A stretch of 64,000 nt of DNA from Arthrinium phaeospermum (GCA_006503535.1 QYRS01000003.1:620001-684000), one strand, 5' to 3'. Positions 49,001 through 60,483 are shown, numbered from the stretch's first letter. Translations and numbers: made by a program. The notes: a model not told the origin generated them from the letters alone.

Positions 49001-51050
49001 GGACGGTGCTATGCCATTTTCTAATTTGTTCTAATTTGTCCTTCCAATGGCAGGGCTAGAGACCCAGAAGACGATCATTAGGCATGTGTGCAAAGAATCA
49101 CGAGCAATGTCAGTTGTTACCACAACATATCCAAGAAAGCTTGCTTGGACTCCAGATTGTAGCCAGCATTGATGTATCGTAATCTGAGTACCCCTAAGAA
49201 ATGTACCCAGACAGGTGTAGGTCTAGATCTTCCTGTTGTCTCACCAGACTGGGATCGTTCCCACATGCTATTTCTGCATTTCTGCTGTCTCTGCCGCGTA
49301 CCGTGTTGAACGCCTGGGCATAATAGTTCGCATGTTAGCTTAGATGGAATCTCCAAAGACCCCGTTCACTTGCCCCAGCTTCTGAGCCTATGACTTGACC
49401 CGTCAACGTCACTTTGCTGGGGGCCATGCAGACAGAGACCCCAGGTATTGGTACAAGTCTGTAGTAGTCTTTCACATCACAGTGCCAAGCGGTGCAGGAC
49501 TACCTTACCCAAGGAGATCGACGCTCGACCAGCAAGTTTGAGTGAGATACTTGTGGCATACACAACCCAACCATGGGGAATTGCTCGGAGAATAAATATC
49601 GTGACAAGTTTACGTAAACACATTTGTAGGCACGGGTATTTCCTATTTCATGCGGAACTATACATGGCCAGCCAATAACCTACATCACATGGCCTATACG
49701 AGTATGCCTAACCCTAGAGCTCACAACAATGGATGGCAATCTTCCTCCATGCCGGTAATGTGAGGGCAATCATGACGAACAAGCCAAGCGGGCTTGCGTG
49801 TGGTTTGTTCGCATATAAGTTGGGCGGAGGCTTCCAAGCGTTGACGATATTGGCTGCCGGCCAGATCAACAGAGATCCAAAGTGGGGGGTTGTCAGAGCT
49901 ATGCGCCAGGAGGAGGGGAGAGTGGTGACCGGCCACGAGTAACTTGCCCGGAATGGAGCGAATGATGGGGACTTCAAGCAATAACATGCCTTTAAGCGGG
50001 CTGGGAGTCGTCGCTCATGACGATCATTGGTAATGTCATTTTGGAGGGGGTGCCGCTCGAGTTGGATTGAGCCGAGAGTGAAAGTGAAGCAAGCAAGCTC
50101 AAGGAAGCTCCAGGCACGAGATGTGGAAAGGAAGGACGACTTTAATGGAATTCTGATTGACCGGTGATGTGCGGTTCGACGCTCCGACCCTACCAACCTA
50201 CCCACTCAGCACTCAGCCCAATCAGCCTCCGGTAGCAGCATGCAGCCCCGACCAGTCGTTGGTCGACCTCGCGTTACACTGATAGGTATCCGGTAAGACG
50301 GGTGACTCCCAGTCTGATTGATCTGTATTGCATCCGACTAGTCTAGACTCACCCTTCCAACAACATCACCACCCTTCCCGCCCTCACCCTCGCCCCGAAT
50401 GCTGCGTCTCACTGCAGCACCTGTCAATCATCCCATGCTGTTGGACTGGCATTGCTACTAGGCCTTGATCTTGCCAACAACCTTAACGAACGGGCCATCG
50501 ACTGCTTGCCTACCTACCTTAAACTGCCTGCTGCCCACCCGCCCCTCAGCATACCGAGCAGAACGTACTAACGTAGGGCCGGTCTGTCTCACTGTTCCAG
50601 AAATCAGAGTGTGCATCGCATTTTCTACCCTCGGAGCTGCAAACACTCCTGACTCCACCTGTTCATTCATGCCCATACCGGCAGGTCCACAAGTGCATAC
50701 ATACTTCCCTGCCCTTACCATCGTGGTCGAAAGACAACAACACGTCGCCCAATTCGTCGTTCCGTAGACCAACTTAGCGTTCGGTCCCGATTCGGCGTAT
50801 CGGGCTTATATCAGGTGGACTTTCTGAGCAGTCAGTCGCCATCCGCGACTTAGCCTGGTTGGTTCCGAGGCTCGCTTATCACGGCTCCTTCGATATCTGA
50901 CGAGACACAGCCCGCGTTTGGTAGGTCTGCCGCGAGCTCGTAACTGGCACGACGTCATTCGAAGTAGGCAGACTCTGGCAGCCGTCGGACATACGATCGA
51001 GTACAGGACAGGCAAACCGTCGCCCGAACCCCGTTAACAGCATTATCATT
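46016..51050. other. Gene-poor spacer (5 kb)
   Basis: The longest gap in the window. It contains many short CCTA/TAGG-type repeats (for example 48006-48022, 48410-48460, 48959-48969) and GTAT tandem stretches (46800-46815), but no supported coding region. A pair of opposed frames at 49714-50205 has no recognisable motif. The right end (about 50770-51050) is the ATE1 leader/promoter. Confidence 0.5.
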
Positions 51051-53346
51051 ATGGAGTCATCCGGTGCACCGCAAAGCACCCCTGAAGATGCATTCAGCTA
51101 CATATCACCAATAGGTCAGTCTCTCTCTCTCTCTCTCCTTCCTTCTCAGCCTTTTCGGCTTTAGCCATCCCCCAAGTACCCATCCACACGTTTCTCACCC
51201 AACCATCCGGACCCGTGCCCCAAATACAGCCTACCGTTGGCTGTCTTTGCCTGCATCACGGCTTGTGGGGAAAGGCTTGAGAAGTTGCACCTGCAGGTCG
51301 GTGCCAGCCATTGCTACCAGCCATTTGGTCACTCGTGTGCCGCCGCATTGCGGCTTGTCGCTCGTTTCATGGTGTTGGCCCCCTCTTCACGATGCCTACA
51401 ATATTTTATTTCCTTCCATGATCCGCAAGTGCGCCGCCCAAGTCGACCCACGCAGTCAGCGAACACATGAACATATTCGCCCCCGGCCAGCTTCCGACTG
51501 CCAATCAACTGCCGTCTTGGGTTAGGCATCCGATTTTCTATTTCCTTGTACACCTCTCACGATGCATACGGAATACGATGCCATCGTGAAGTGTACTTAT
51601 CTAGACCAGTCCACTCGCATGCAAGTCCATCGTAAATAAACGATTGGCTCTCAGCCGTGGCTGGATACGGGCAATAGAAGTCTATGACAGCCTCTCATAT
51701 TATCTGCTGGCCAATGTGATCTCTCGGCTGCTCCTACCTTGTGCGGAGCATACTATATATACTAACTATCCAATCAAACACAGGATACAGGCATTCTTCT
51801 AGCTGCGGCTACTGCCGTGGCACCCAAGGGAGCAGACTCAAAAGAGTATGTAAAGGAGCCCATCATCTTCTTAATTTCGTTTTCTCGGAGCGTTTTCTTT
51901 CAAGTCTAGCGTGCATGTGAAATTCCCGGGTATCACTCGAGAATGGACCTTCAACGGACCAGGCCGAGGTCAGGGGCTACGAGGGCCGTTGAACCTTGCC
52001 TTCTAACCGTAGAGAAAGACGACTATGCAGTAATGTAAATGCGTCATCGCGGAAAGGGGTAACCGATCTCTAATACGATTTTCTAAGATACAGGGGGCTC
52101 CTATTACATCCGTGCAACATCAATGAGCCCAGAGTATTATCAATCCTTGCTTGATCGGTACTGGCGTCGCTCTGGGGCGCTTCTATACAGACCAAACCAG
52201 CGGGAGGCTTGCTGCCCGCACTACACTCTGCGCTTAGACTCCAGCAAATTCCATGCTACCAAAGACCAGCGCCATGCCATCAACCGCTTCAACAAGCATG
52301 TCGCGGGCGATGAATACACAAAGAAAGCGGCACGCTTGTACCCAAGATCACGCGAGCAAGCCAAGAAGCGCGATATGGAGTTTGACCTCGTTGAGAGAAT
52401 ACATGAGGCCGAGGCGCAGACCCTGAAGAACCCGCCTCGACCACTGCACGACTTCGAGGTCACGCTAGAGCCCGATGTGTTCTCCGAGGAAAAGTACGCC
52501 GTGTTTGAGAACTACCAGCGAATCGTGCACCACGAAGGCCCCGAGATGATCAGCAGAGATGGCTTCAAGCGTTTTCTGTGCGGCTCGCCGCTACGACGTA
52601 GCGTCATCCGATCCAACGATGACGGCAAGGAGCGGCAGCTGGGATCCTACCACCAATGCTACCGGCTTGATGGCAAGCTGGTAGCCATCGGGGTCCTCGA
52701 TCTGCTCCCCGACTGCGTCTCCGCCGTGTACTTTCTGTACCACGAGTCGATACACAAGTGGCAGCCCGGGAAACTGGGTGCATTGCGTGAGATCGCTCTG
52801 GCGACGGAGAATGGATACCGCTGGTGGTATCCCGGCTACTACATCCACACGTGTCCCAAGATGAAGTACAAGATGGATTACGCCCCGCAATACCTTCTTG
52901 AGCCCGACACCCTCGAGTGGGAAAAGGTCGACGATCCTCTTTTGGCCCGGTTCAACAGCAAGGGATACCTCGAGAGGCCCAGCCCCGCAAGTGAGGAGGC
53001 CTCGGGTTCCGGAGATGGGAAAGGGAATGCTTCCGGGGGTACTGCCGAAACCGTCACCGACGACGAGCAGCAACAAGGCGATTCCGACGACGAGGAGGAG
53101 CATTCCATTTTCGACGCCGACATGCCAGGAATCCCACCGCTAGAGCAAATGCGGTCCGTCGATCTCGACCACATCCCTGTCCGACTGAATCGCGGCTTCT
53201 GCTTCGCTGGGGACATTTTCCAGTGGGACGACGAGGACATCAACAGCCCGGGAACCCCCAAGGCGGCCATTGCCCAGATGGTCGCGGCGGTCGGGACGGA
53301 CCTGGTTGGGAACCAGACCTGCCTGGATTTTCGGCGAGGCGTCTAA
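51051..53346 (+). CDS. ATE1: Arginyl-tRNA--protein transferase
   Basis: Exons seen: 51051-51114 (MESSGAPQ...SYISPIG), 51784-51845 (CGYC motif, C29/C32, then RGTQGSRLKR) and about 52094-53346. The last exon has SYYIRATSMSPEYYQ, LDRYWRRSGALLYRP, CCPHYTLRLDSSKF, FKRFLCGSPL, GSYHQCYRLDGKLVAIGVL, GYYIHTCPKMKYKMDYAPQY: the full ATE_N and ATE_C signature. The enzyme adds Arg to N-terminal Asp/Glu (and oxidised Cys) of proteins for N-degron decay, in cytosol and nucleus. The tail from about residue 300 is acidic and disordered. Intron 1 is unusually long (669 nt). Exon 2 ends in phase 0 but exon 3 needs one carried base, so a mini-exon (candidate 51910-51916, 7 nt, total 461 aa) or a 1-base error lies between. 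Using only the internal ATG at 52123 would lose the essential CGYC. Confidence 0.9.
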
Positions 53347-53715
53347 GCACTAGCACTAGCCAACCGACGACCCCCGACAGGGATGTTGCTCGGTGCCGGA
53401 TCAGGAAAGTGGTCGCATTCGGTCCTCGGTAACAGAGAAATATTAGAGAGAATGTGTGGGGGGCACCGACTACCTACTTTACACTTTCTGTACATGATAT
53501 GATCGAAGGCAATACATTGGCAACTTTTACCACACACCCTCAATCTTGATATGTCCGTTTAGTGATGGCTGCCTCGAATACCGGGGCCCGGGAGCTTCAC
53601 CGAGACCTGTTCAAGCAAATCATCGTGTGAACCAATTGCCTCTGAAACCAAATCGATTGTGATGAAAATGTCCCCTATCTCTACTAAGAAGCACAGAAAT
53701 GACAGGCCAAGAATG
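53347..53715. other. Convergent 3' spacer ATE1-SDR
   Basis: 369 bp between two convergent genes; terminators expected here, nothing else seen. Confidence 0.5.
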
Positions 53716-55377
53716 CTAAGCAACGGCAATCAGTGGTAGTACCTCCTTGAAGCCGGGTGCTTTCGCCCCCAGCTCCTGGCACAGCTCGCCCCAGACTTGG
53801 GCCTGCATCTTTTGGCCCGCAGACGAAGCGATCACCCTTTGCCGCAACCTATTTCGCAAGAGCGCGCGGGGGGCACAACGATTAGTCAATGGGCACGGGA
53901 TGTGGGATCATATCATGCATATAAGCTGAAAAGGGGATGGGGGAGGTAAGGTGGGGGTAAATCGAGATCTTACTGCTTGTATTGAGACTCGCTTTTGTAG
54001 AACTGGATGAAGTCTCCCTGTTGCGTCAGATGGTGGGTTAGCAAACGGGGATTGTCACACGATATCACGCTCTTAGCCTCCGTGTATGTGTGTGGGAGAT
54101 GAGGCGCCATTGCGAGGGGGTGATGACCCTCGAGGTGTGACATCGGAGCGTGCGGCATTGGAGGGAACGTAGGGGGATCAAACGCAGAGAGGACCAATCC
54201 GTGAGGGGTATAAGAGGACCCTGTTTTTAACTCACATGCTGGTCTTCTTTGGTGGTCACGGCGGCCAAGTAGGAACGCGCTCCGTCGGCCGCGGACTTCC
54301 GAACAGACCCTGGAAGGCCACCACGGCGAGCCGAATCCCGAGGCCGCCCCGGGCTTGGTAGTCGCGGGCGAGGCTCGTCTTGACGATGCCGGGGCATACG
54401 GTGTTCATTATGACTTGCGGGCTGCACCTGCATGGTTAGGAAACCGTGGTATGTCAGGATGGAGGAGCCGATGGGTTGTGTGGGGGATGGGAATCCTTAC
54501 GGTCCATTGTCGCCATCCTTCCTGGCCAGCTTCACGAGCTCCTCGAAGGCGTACTGCAAGCAGCTTCGTGCTGGCATATCGGTCGGCGGCCGAACCGAAG
54601 TTCTCGGGTCGGTTGAGATGCTCCATCACGCCGCCGCCGCCTTCCTGGGTGATCCATTCGTGCCAGCGGTCGATATCAGGGTCGGTGTAGCGCATGGAGC
54701 CGACGAGCGTCAGGTGGGCTGGAGAGCTGCGGTGTGCCCGCTCCGATTTCAGGTGAGGGAGTAGGAGTGCGGCCAGCAGCGTCGTGGAAAGAGTGTTGGT
54801 CTGGAGGTTTTGTTCCCTGGATGTAGGGAAACGCCGGTTAGCGTGAGACTTTAGCCCCTTTTCCGCGCCGCCTCTTGGCTGAGAAGCATTGTCTCTGAGC
54901 CAAGTTTCGTCTTTTTTTCTTCTTCTTTGTCTTTTTCAGGAGAAATCCCACTTACCACCCCTCGGGCCCCTTTTCGTACTCGGTGCCGATCATCCCGGCA
55001 TTCAAGATCACCACGTCCACGCCCCCTGTGCCTTTCTTGACTTGCTTCACCTTCTCGGCGAACGCCACGACCGAATCGTACCGGCTCATGTCCAGTTCAA
55101 AGACCTTGACCTGGCCAAGAGATGGTCTATTCTCTCCGCCTCCTCCTTCTCCCATTGCCTCCGAGACGATCTGCGCCGCGGCATCGCGACCCCGAGCCGC
55201 GTCTCGCGCGGGGATGATGACCTCGGCGGCCCCGAGACGAAGGAGATGAACCGCCGTGGCAAAGCCGAGGCCACTCGTGCCGCCGGTCACCACGGCTGTC
55301 TGGCCGGCGAAGCTGTCTGGAGGGGGTAGAGGGATGGGACGGAGTCTCATGTAGGCCTGGTACAATAGGTCTGCCAT
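53716..55377 (-). CDS. Short-chain dehydrogenase/reductase with a compensated frame-shifted segment
   Basis: Five exons on the minus strand: 55377-54956, 54816-54501, 54427-54236, 54017-53974, 53848-53716; read straight through they total 368 residues with no stop. Rossmann motif TGGTSGLG (31-38), NAG (126-128), Ser in TLVGS (181) and catalytic YASTK (221-225) are intact; the N-terminus MADLLYQAYMRLRPIPLP is typical of fungal WW-domain-oxidoreductase/retinol-dehydrogenase-like SDRs, with an NAD(P)-dependent but unknown substrate. Around 54556-54562 one extra base shifts the frame: the family reading QYAFEELVKLARKDGDNGP continues in the next frame, through exon 3 (VIMNTVCPGIVKTSL), until about 54298-54303 where one base is missing and the frame returns. 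About 62 residues (228-289) are therefore abnormal. Sequencing error, decay or a tolerated change are possible. Confidence 0.8.
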
Positions 55378-56241
55378 GGTGATTCGGTGTAAATAGATGT
55401 CAGTATGTGCTAGTTAGGGTGTATAAAACTGTATATAGACACGCAAGTGATCCTAGGGGTAGTGAACTTGGGATTGGAGCATGCATGCGTGGAGGCGTTT
55501 ATTGACCTGTTGATGAGGTATCTCTCTATTTCTTCCCACGGCCAAGAATGGCCGCCTTGCTTTATATAAACGACTGTCCGAAGAAGAAATGTCTCTATTA
55601 GCAACCCAGAATACAGAGTAAACAGTACACGATGACAAATGTCGTTGTTTCCCCGAGTGGGCGTCCAAGTGCATAGTCAGAGCCATGATCCATATTTGGG
55701 TGAGAAGAAGATGAGTAGAGGATCAAATGTCTCCGAGCTCAACACATTTCCTAGAAAATAAATCTAACAGTGTAGGTAGGTATGTATGTAAACACCTAAT
55801 ATCAGCCGCCGCCGGCGACTTTCTGGACGCGGGAGGTAGGATGAGCCGACTGCAGTTCACGCATCGCCAAAGGCGCCCCACAGCACCATGCTGAAGATTA
55901 GGTGGAGTGCCTGAGTGCACCTAGCCTTGCAGCTACCCCCTGTACGCCACCCACTAGAACTGCCCAATTACAGCAGCTCAATGCTGGAGCTCAGAAAATC
56001 CCACTTCAGCCTCACATCAAAAAAAGAAATCGCCGTCACTATACGACAAGCGGGCTTGCAGTAGATCGCCGCTTTTCACTCATTTCCTGCGCGGCAACTT
56101 TCTACGAGCGACAAATTCTGCGGGAGAGAAGCCAGGAACCGCAGCAAGCAAGGATTAAGTTTTGGTTTTCCTTACTGTTCCCCAGTCAGAAGAAAAAGAG
56201 GGAGCGCGCAAGAAAGACCCCACGCCCGCGCCAAACAAACC
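55378..56241. other. Divergent spacer SDR-RRP42
   Basis: 864 bp between two divergent start codons; holds both promoters. An open frame crosses it into RRP42 but has no ATG and no motif before the RRP42 region. Confidence 0.5.
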
Positions 56242-57671
56242 ATGTCGTCCACCTCGCAGCACCTGCTGCTCTCGCCTGCCGAGCTCGCCTACCTGCACGG
56301 CAGCTTGAGCCTCATCACCCGGGCCCGATCCGCCCCGACGGCCGGTCGCCGACGCAGTTCCGCCCGCTGACGGCCGAGACGGGGATCCTGCCGGGCACCA
56401 ACGGCAGCGCGCGCATCTGCTTCGCCGACGGCACCGAGGCCGTCGTGGGCGTCAAGGCCGAGGTCGAGAAGACGCCGGTGTCGCCCTACGAGTTCGTCGC
56501 CTCGACCGAGGGGCGCAAGGACCACACTGTCGCCAGCAGCACCCCGCAAAAGAAGCTCCGGAAATCGACGGGGAAGGCAAAGAAGGCAGGGGATGATGGA
56601 GAGATTGCGATGGATGTGGACGAGGACGAGGAGGCGGCCGTGGCGGCGGCGCTGGATCAGGTCCGGGGCTCGCCCGACTGGGTCGAGCTCAGTGTCGAGA
56701 TCCCGGGCCTGCGCGACGATGACTCGGGCACCGTGTTCCTGACCTCGATGCTGACCGAGGCCCTGTTGGCGGACGGCACGTTTGTCAAGAAGCTCTGGAT
56801 CAACCGGCGGTTTCACTGGAAGCTCTACTTGGACGTACGTATATCCAACCAGCGCTTCCCCCCCTTTCCTCGATCAATCTATCTATCTATCGATCAGCCG
56901 GCGCAAAGCGAGACTAACAGCAAGTTATTTTACAATAGATCATACTCATCTCCCCGCCCCTATCCTACCCGCTCCCGCTTCTGAGCTTGACCACCCACCT
57001 CGCCCTCCTCGCGACCCGGCTGCCGCGCCTCAAGTCCGAGGCCGACGAGGACCCCATGTTCGACGACGACTGGGCCGCCGCGACGTTCCTCTACCCCGCC
57101 AAGACACAAATCCGGCAAATCATCCTCAAAACCGTCCTCCGCGGCGGCGGCACCCGCCTCGAGACCCCCTATCACCTCCTGGTCATGGCCGTCGGCGACA
57201 ACATCATCTTCGACCCCTCCAAGGAGGAACTCGCCGTCGCCGACAGCGCCGTAGCCGTCTCAGTCGCCGAGGGTCCCTCATCAGAGTCCGAGCCCGAGTC
57301 TACCTGCTGCCGCCACAACGACCACCAAGCGAAACCTGCACCTGCTCTCCGTCCGCACAATCGCCCTCGCGGTTAACGCCGCCCGGCGTGCCCAACTCCG
57401 TCAACGCCTCGGCCTGGGCACCATGACGGCCGGGACAGCCGCCGCTGGTGGTACTGCCGCTACGACACCCGCCGCCTCGGCGAGCGAGGGCGGCGCCGCC
57501 AAGCACCCCGACGCGCGGGTCACGGAAACGGAAGACGTAGTCGGCGTGTGGAAGGCGCCGCGCGGCGGTGCCAAGTTCGCCATGCTGGGCGCCATGGTCG
57601 CCAAGGTTTTGGAGAGAGGCGGCGTCGCCGAGGAGGTCCTGGATGGACTCGAGGGTGTGGAGCTGGGCTAA
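56242..57671 (+). pseudogene. RRP42: Exosome complex subunit RRP42, with four apparent frame breaks in this sequence
   Basis: Two exons, 56242-56834 and 56939-57671, with a clean intron (GTACGT donor, GACTAAC branch). RRP42 is a catalytically inactive RNase PH-type subunit of the nuclear/cytoplasmic exosome ring. Conserved parts: LLLSPAELAYLHGSLSL at the start, PIRPDGRSPTQFRPL, ILPGTNGSARICFADGTEAV, WINRRFHWKLYLDIILISPP, PLPLLSLTTHLALLATRLPR, NIIFDPSKEELAVADSAVAV, RNLHLLSVRTI, SRLTPPGVPNSVNAS, APRGGAKFAMLGAMVAKVL. These parts lie in different frames: breaks occur at about 56314-56324, 57302-57305, 57363-57366 and 57411-57420. The net shift is zero modulo three. As the gene is essential and normally single-copy, local sequence error is more likely than true inactivation; labelled broken because that is what the sequence shows. 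Confidence 0.85.
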
Positions 57672-57725
57672 GGGAGCGGGGAACAGACGACGAAGAAGAA
57701 GAAGAAGAAGGAAAAGAGATGATCA

Positions 57726-59162
57726 CTATGTAAATTTATGCGATGTCATGATACCATCCAATGCGCCATGCACAATGATGAGATGATTTCTGCCAGTCAA
57801 AAGGGGGCTGGCTGATTTACTCCACGATACTTCTACATGATTCTGCGTAATGTGTCTGGCCGTTTTCTTGGAATACATAAACTCATTAATGCGCATGCAA
57901 TGCCAGTATAACTGACATGGTGGACCATTATGACCTTGACTAACTGCATGCCTATCAGTCAGGGGTTGGTAGGTGGTAGCACCCATCTTAGAAAATGCCA
58001 AGAACTTCTTCCGCTTGCCATCAACCTCGGTCTGCTCAGAAGTGCTGGTGGCATCGAGCACTGCCGAAGGGGCCGCGGAGGCCGGGATAGCAGCGACAAC
58101 AGCCCCCTCTTGCTCGGCCGGCTTGGCAGCTTCCCCGGTACCGGTCCAGCTCTCGATGCCGTTCGCGATCGGCAGGCCGTGGGCCTTGCGGTACTCGTTG
58201 CGCTTCTGGACGTCCTCGATCCGGCGGCGGCGCTTCTCGGCCGTCTGGGCCGACTCGTGCTCCTCGTGCAGCTTGAGGACCTCGACGCAGGTGCGGATGT
58301 AGTTGATGGTGCTTGGGGAACTCGCCAATGGGCGGGATCATCTCGGCGAAGGGCGAGTTGGCGTTGAACCGAGCCGCGAACGTGTATGCGCCCAATGACA
58401 TCAATGCGCCCTAGATTCTGGTGTAAGCTGGGGTGTCTCCATCGCACCACTGGGGCTGGGGAATGCGCCTGGCTTTGGGAACTTACAAGAGTGATGAAAC
58501 ATGTGGATGTGCTGTTGTGGATGAACCAGTGTGACCACGTGTTCGGCGGCGGCGGGAGACCTGGGTACTTGGTCTTCTGCGCCGTCAGCTCCTCGGCGCC
58601 GAGGCACCTCCATAGTGCTTCGGGGTGGAGCGAGGGAGGCGGGCGCCATGGGAGGCGGGTTGAAACTTCTCGGGCTTTCAGGACGATGGGCTTGGAGGGG
58701 TCGGCAGTGGCAGGCTTGGGCGTAGCAGCGGCTGGCGGTGCTTTGCTACCGGCTCGGGGGCAGCGGGCTTCGTTGCCGAAGTGGCCGGGGCGTTCTTGAT
58801 AGAAGATGCGGAGGCGGGGGTCTTGGGCGTGGCCGCCTTCGGCGCAGCAGCTTTGGTAGTGGCGGGCTTAGTCGGCGCAGTCTTTGGAGGGGAGTCTTCG
58901 CAGAGGGGCCTTGGTAGTCTTTGTCGCAGACCGGGGCCTTGGTGGATGCGGCCTTCGGAGCAGCGACCTTCTTGGCCGCAGTGGCTGTCGTCGAAGCCGT
59001 GGACTTTGCAGCGGCGGTCTTAGAAGCGTAGCGCACTAGAACCTGGCCGACATCCGCACTGATGGGTCGCGCAAAGGGCATGGCGCGTGCTGTCGAGCTC
59101 CGCCATATCGTGCCGTACTGCGGAAGCAAGAAGCGCGGGATATAGGAAGTAGACGGTGCCAT
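57726..59162 (-). pseudogene. Mitochondrial membrane protein of unknown function, with several frame breaks
   Basis: Minus strand, exon 1 59162-58487, intron 58486-58411 (GTAAGT...TCTAG), exon 2 58410 to a stop at 57728-57726. The N-terminus APSTSYIPRFLLPQYGTIW leading to FARPISADVGQVLVRYASKT is a strong mitochondrial presequence, followed by Ala/Lys/Thr/Pro low complexity. Further pieces in changing frames: KPEKFQPASHGARLPRSTPK, EELTAQKTKYPGLPPPPNTW with SHWFIHN, then a membrane segment LMSLGAYTFAARFNANSPFA, EMIPPIGEFPK, and after a break TINYIRTCVEVLKLHEEHES, RRRRIEDVQKRNEYRKAHGL. I see at least five frame changes between about 58935 and 58310. The family is common in filamentous fungi but I cannot name a function. 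The C-terminal end after about 57980 is uncertain (a further intron is possible). It converges on RRP42 with only 54 bp between the stops. Confidence 0.7.
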
Positions 59163-60483
59163 GGTGGATGTGAACAGTAGTAGCTCTCGCCCCGTCAACA
59201 CCAGCAGCAAAAGGTGGGATGAGGTAGCGATGTGGGTGAGTCGGCCCCTCAGGACAATCTCTCAGCAGGGTTCACGACCTGTTTATATCAATTGGAATGT
59301 TTCGTTTATTGACATTGGCAATTGAGTCATCTCCTTGCAAACAGACGATATGTCGCGTTACGCATGAATTCCGAATGCAGACCTCATTTTCGAGTAGATT
59401 GCTATTGGCTAGTTTGGAGAGAGCTGCAATAGCAAGCAGATTTGATATTGCAGGGAGCTGCCGACTTCACTAGCTTACCTCAGCAAAAACCGCTGAACGC
59501 GGGCAGACGCTTGCTTGCTCCCAGTAATTAAAATTCGGAACCCGCGTGCCCTCGTCGCCTTAGCGCGATTTTAGACGGGCGCACTTGGGCGTTCCTAGTT
59601 TTCGTCACTCACTGGGTCAATGCTACAAATGCAAGTCAGTTGAGAGGTTCCAGTTTACCGAACTTCCATTAGCGTTCCGAACAGACCCGTAACGGAGCGG
59701 TCAATCCAGGTTTCCGGGAGTGGACCTAATCCTCCGGGGATCCCTGGTCATCTTTAGCAAGTGTGCCAGCCTGGCGTTGCCTGGCTTCGTTTGTTGTGGC
59801 CAGAAGTGTGGCTGCAGAATGCCAGAGCAGAATGCCCAGTGCCCAGTTCTCTCTGCAGGTTGGCTTTCTGGGCTTCCATGACAGAAAGACCCCTAGCTTT
59901 CCACGGTTCTTGGCCGCATACTGTATGCGCCGAAAATTGTTGACTCGCAGCGGAACGGAATTGTCGATCTTTGAAACTCTATCTTGACTGGAACCAGACG
60001 GCAGAAATGTCAAGCTGGATTCATCTAAGAATAAGCCGCGCGCTCTCTTGGTAGTACAGTAAAGTGCAAGTGTGGCTGAGAAAAGCCCGGCTGATCCCGG
60101 AAGAGAGAAAACTCTTGCGGCAACCTTGGGCTACTTGATCAGGACTGACCATTGCTGCATCTTCGATTGGCCAGAGAAGGCTCCACTGCGCTCCATTTCC
60201 AGCGGAAAGGGGAGCCACTCTAGCTTGTGTCTCGTGGCTGGAAGCGTCATAGCTAATTGAGAAAGTGTGCTGTACCTTGCCTTTTGGCTGTCCTTGGTCA
60301 ACCCGAACCAAGAAAAATCCCGGCTGCCATAATAAATCCTGCATCGCGCTGAGCATTCCGACTTTTTCTTCTCCTGGAATTCCCATTCACTCCTCAGCCA
60401 TACCACTCTTGAACAACTTTCACCAACCTCACCTTCTTTAATATCCTAATACACTTCAGCTTCACGCTACCACATCTCTCAAA
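59163..60483. promoter_or_regulatory. Upstream region of the cytochrome c gene
   Basis: Spacer between two divergently transcribed genes (mitochondrial protein minus, cytochrome c plus). An inverted CCAAT box (ATTGG, 60166-60170) lies about 315 bp upstream of the cytochrome c start, the kind of site bound by the HAP complex at respiratory genes. The last 80 bp before the ATG are C/T-rich. No coding region seen. Confidence 0.4.

Noticed and set aside
49714..50205. 163-codon minus-strand frame in the spacer before ATE1
   Set aside because: No recognised motif, opposed frame on the other strand equally open; insufficient to call a gene.
55902..56241. Upstream extension of the RRP42 frame
   Set aside because: No ATG in that frame and no conserved sequence; the true N-terminus is encoded from 56242 in another frame.
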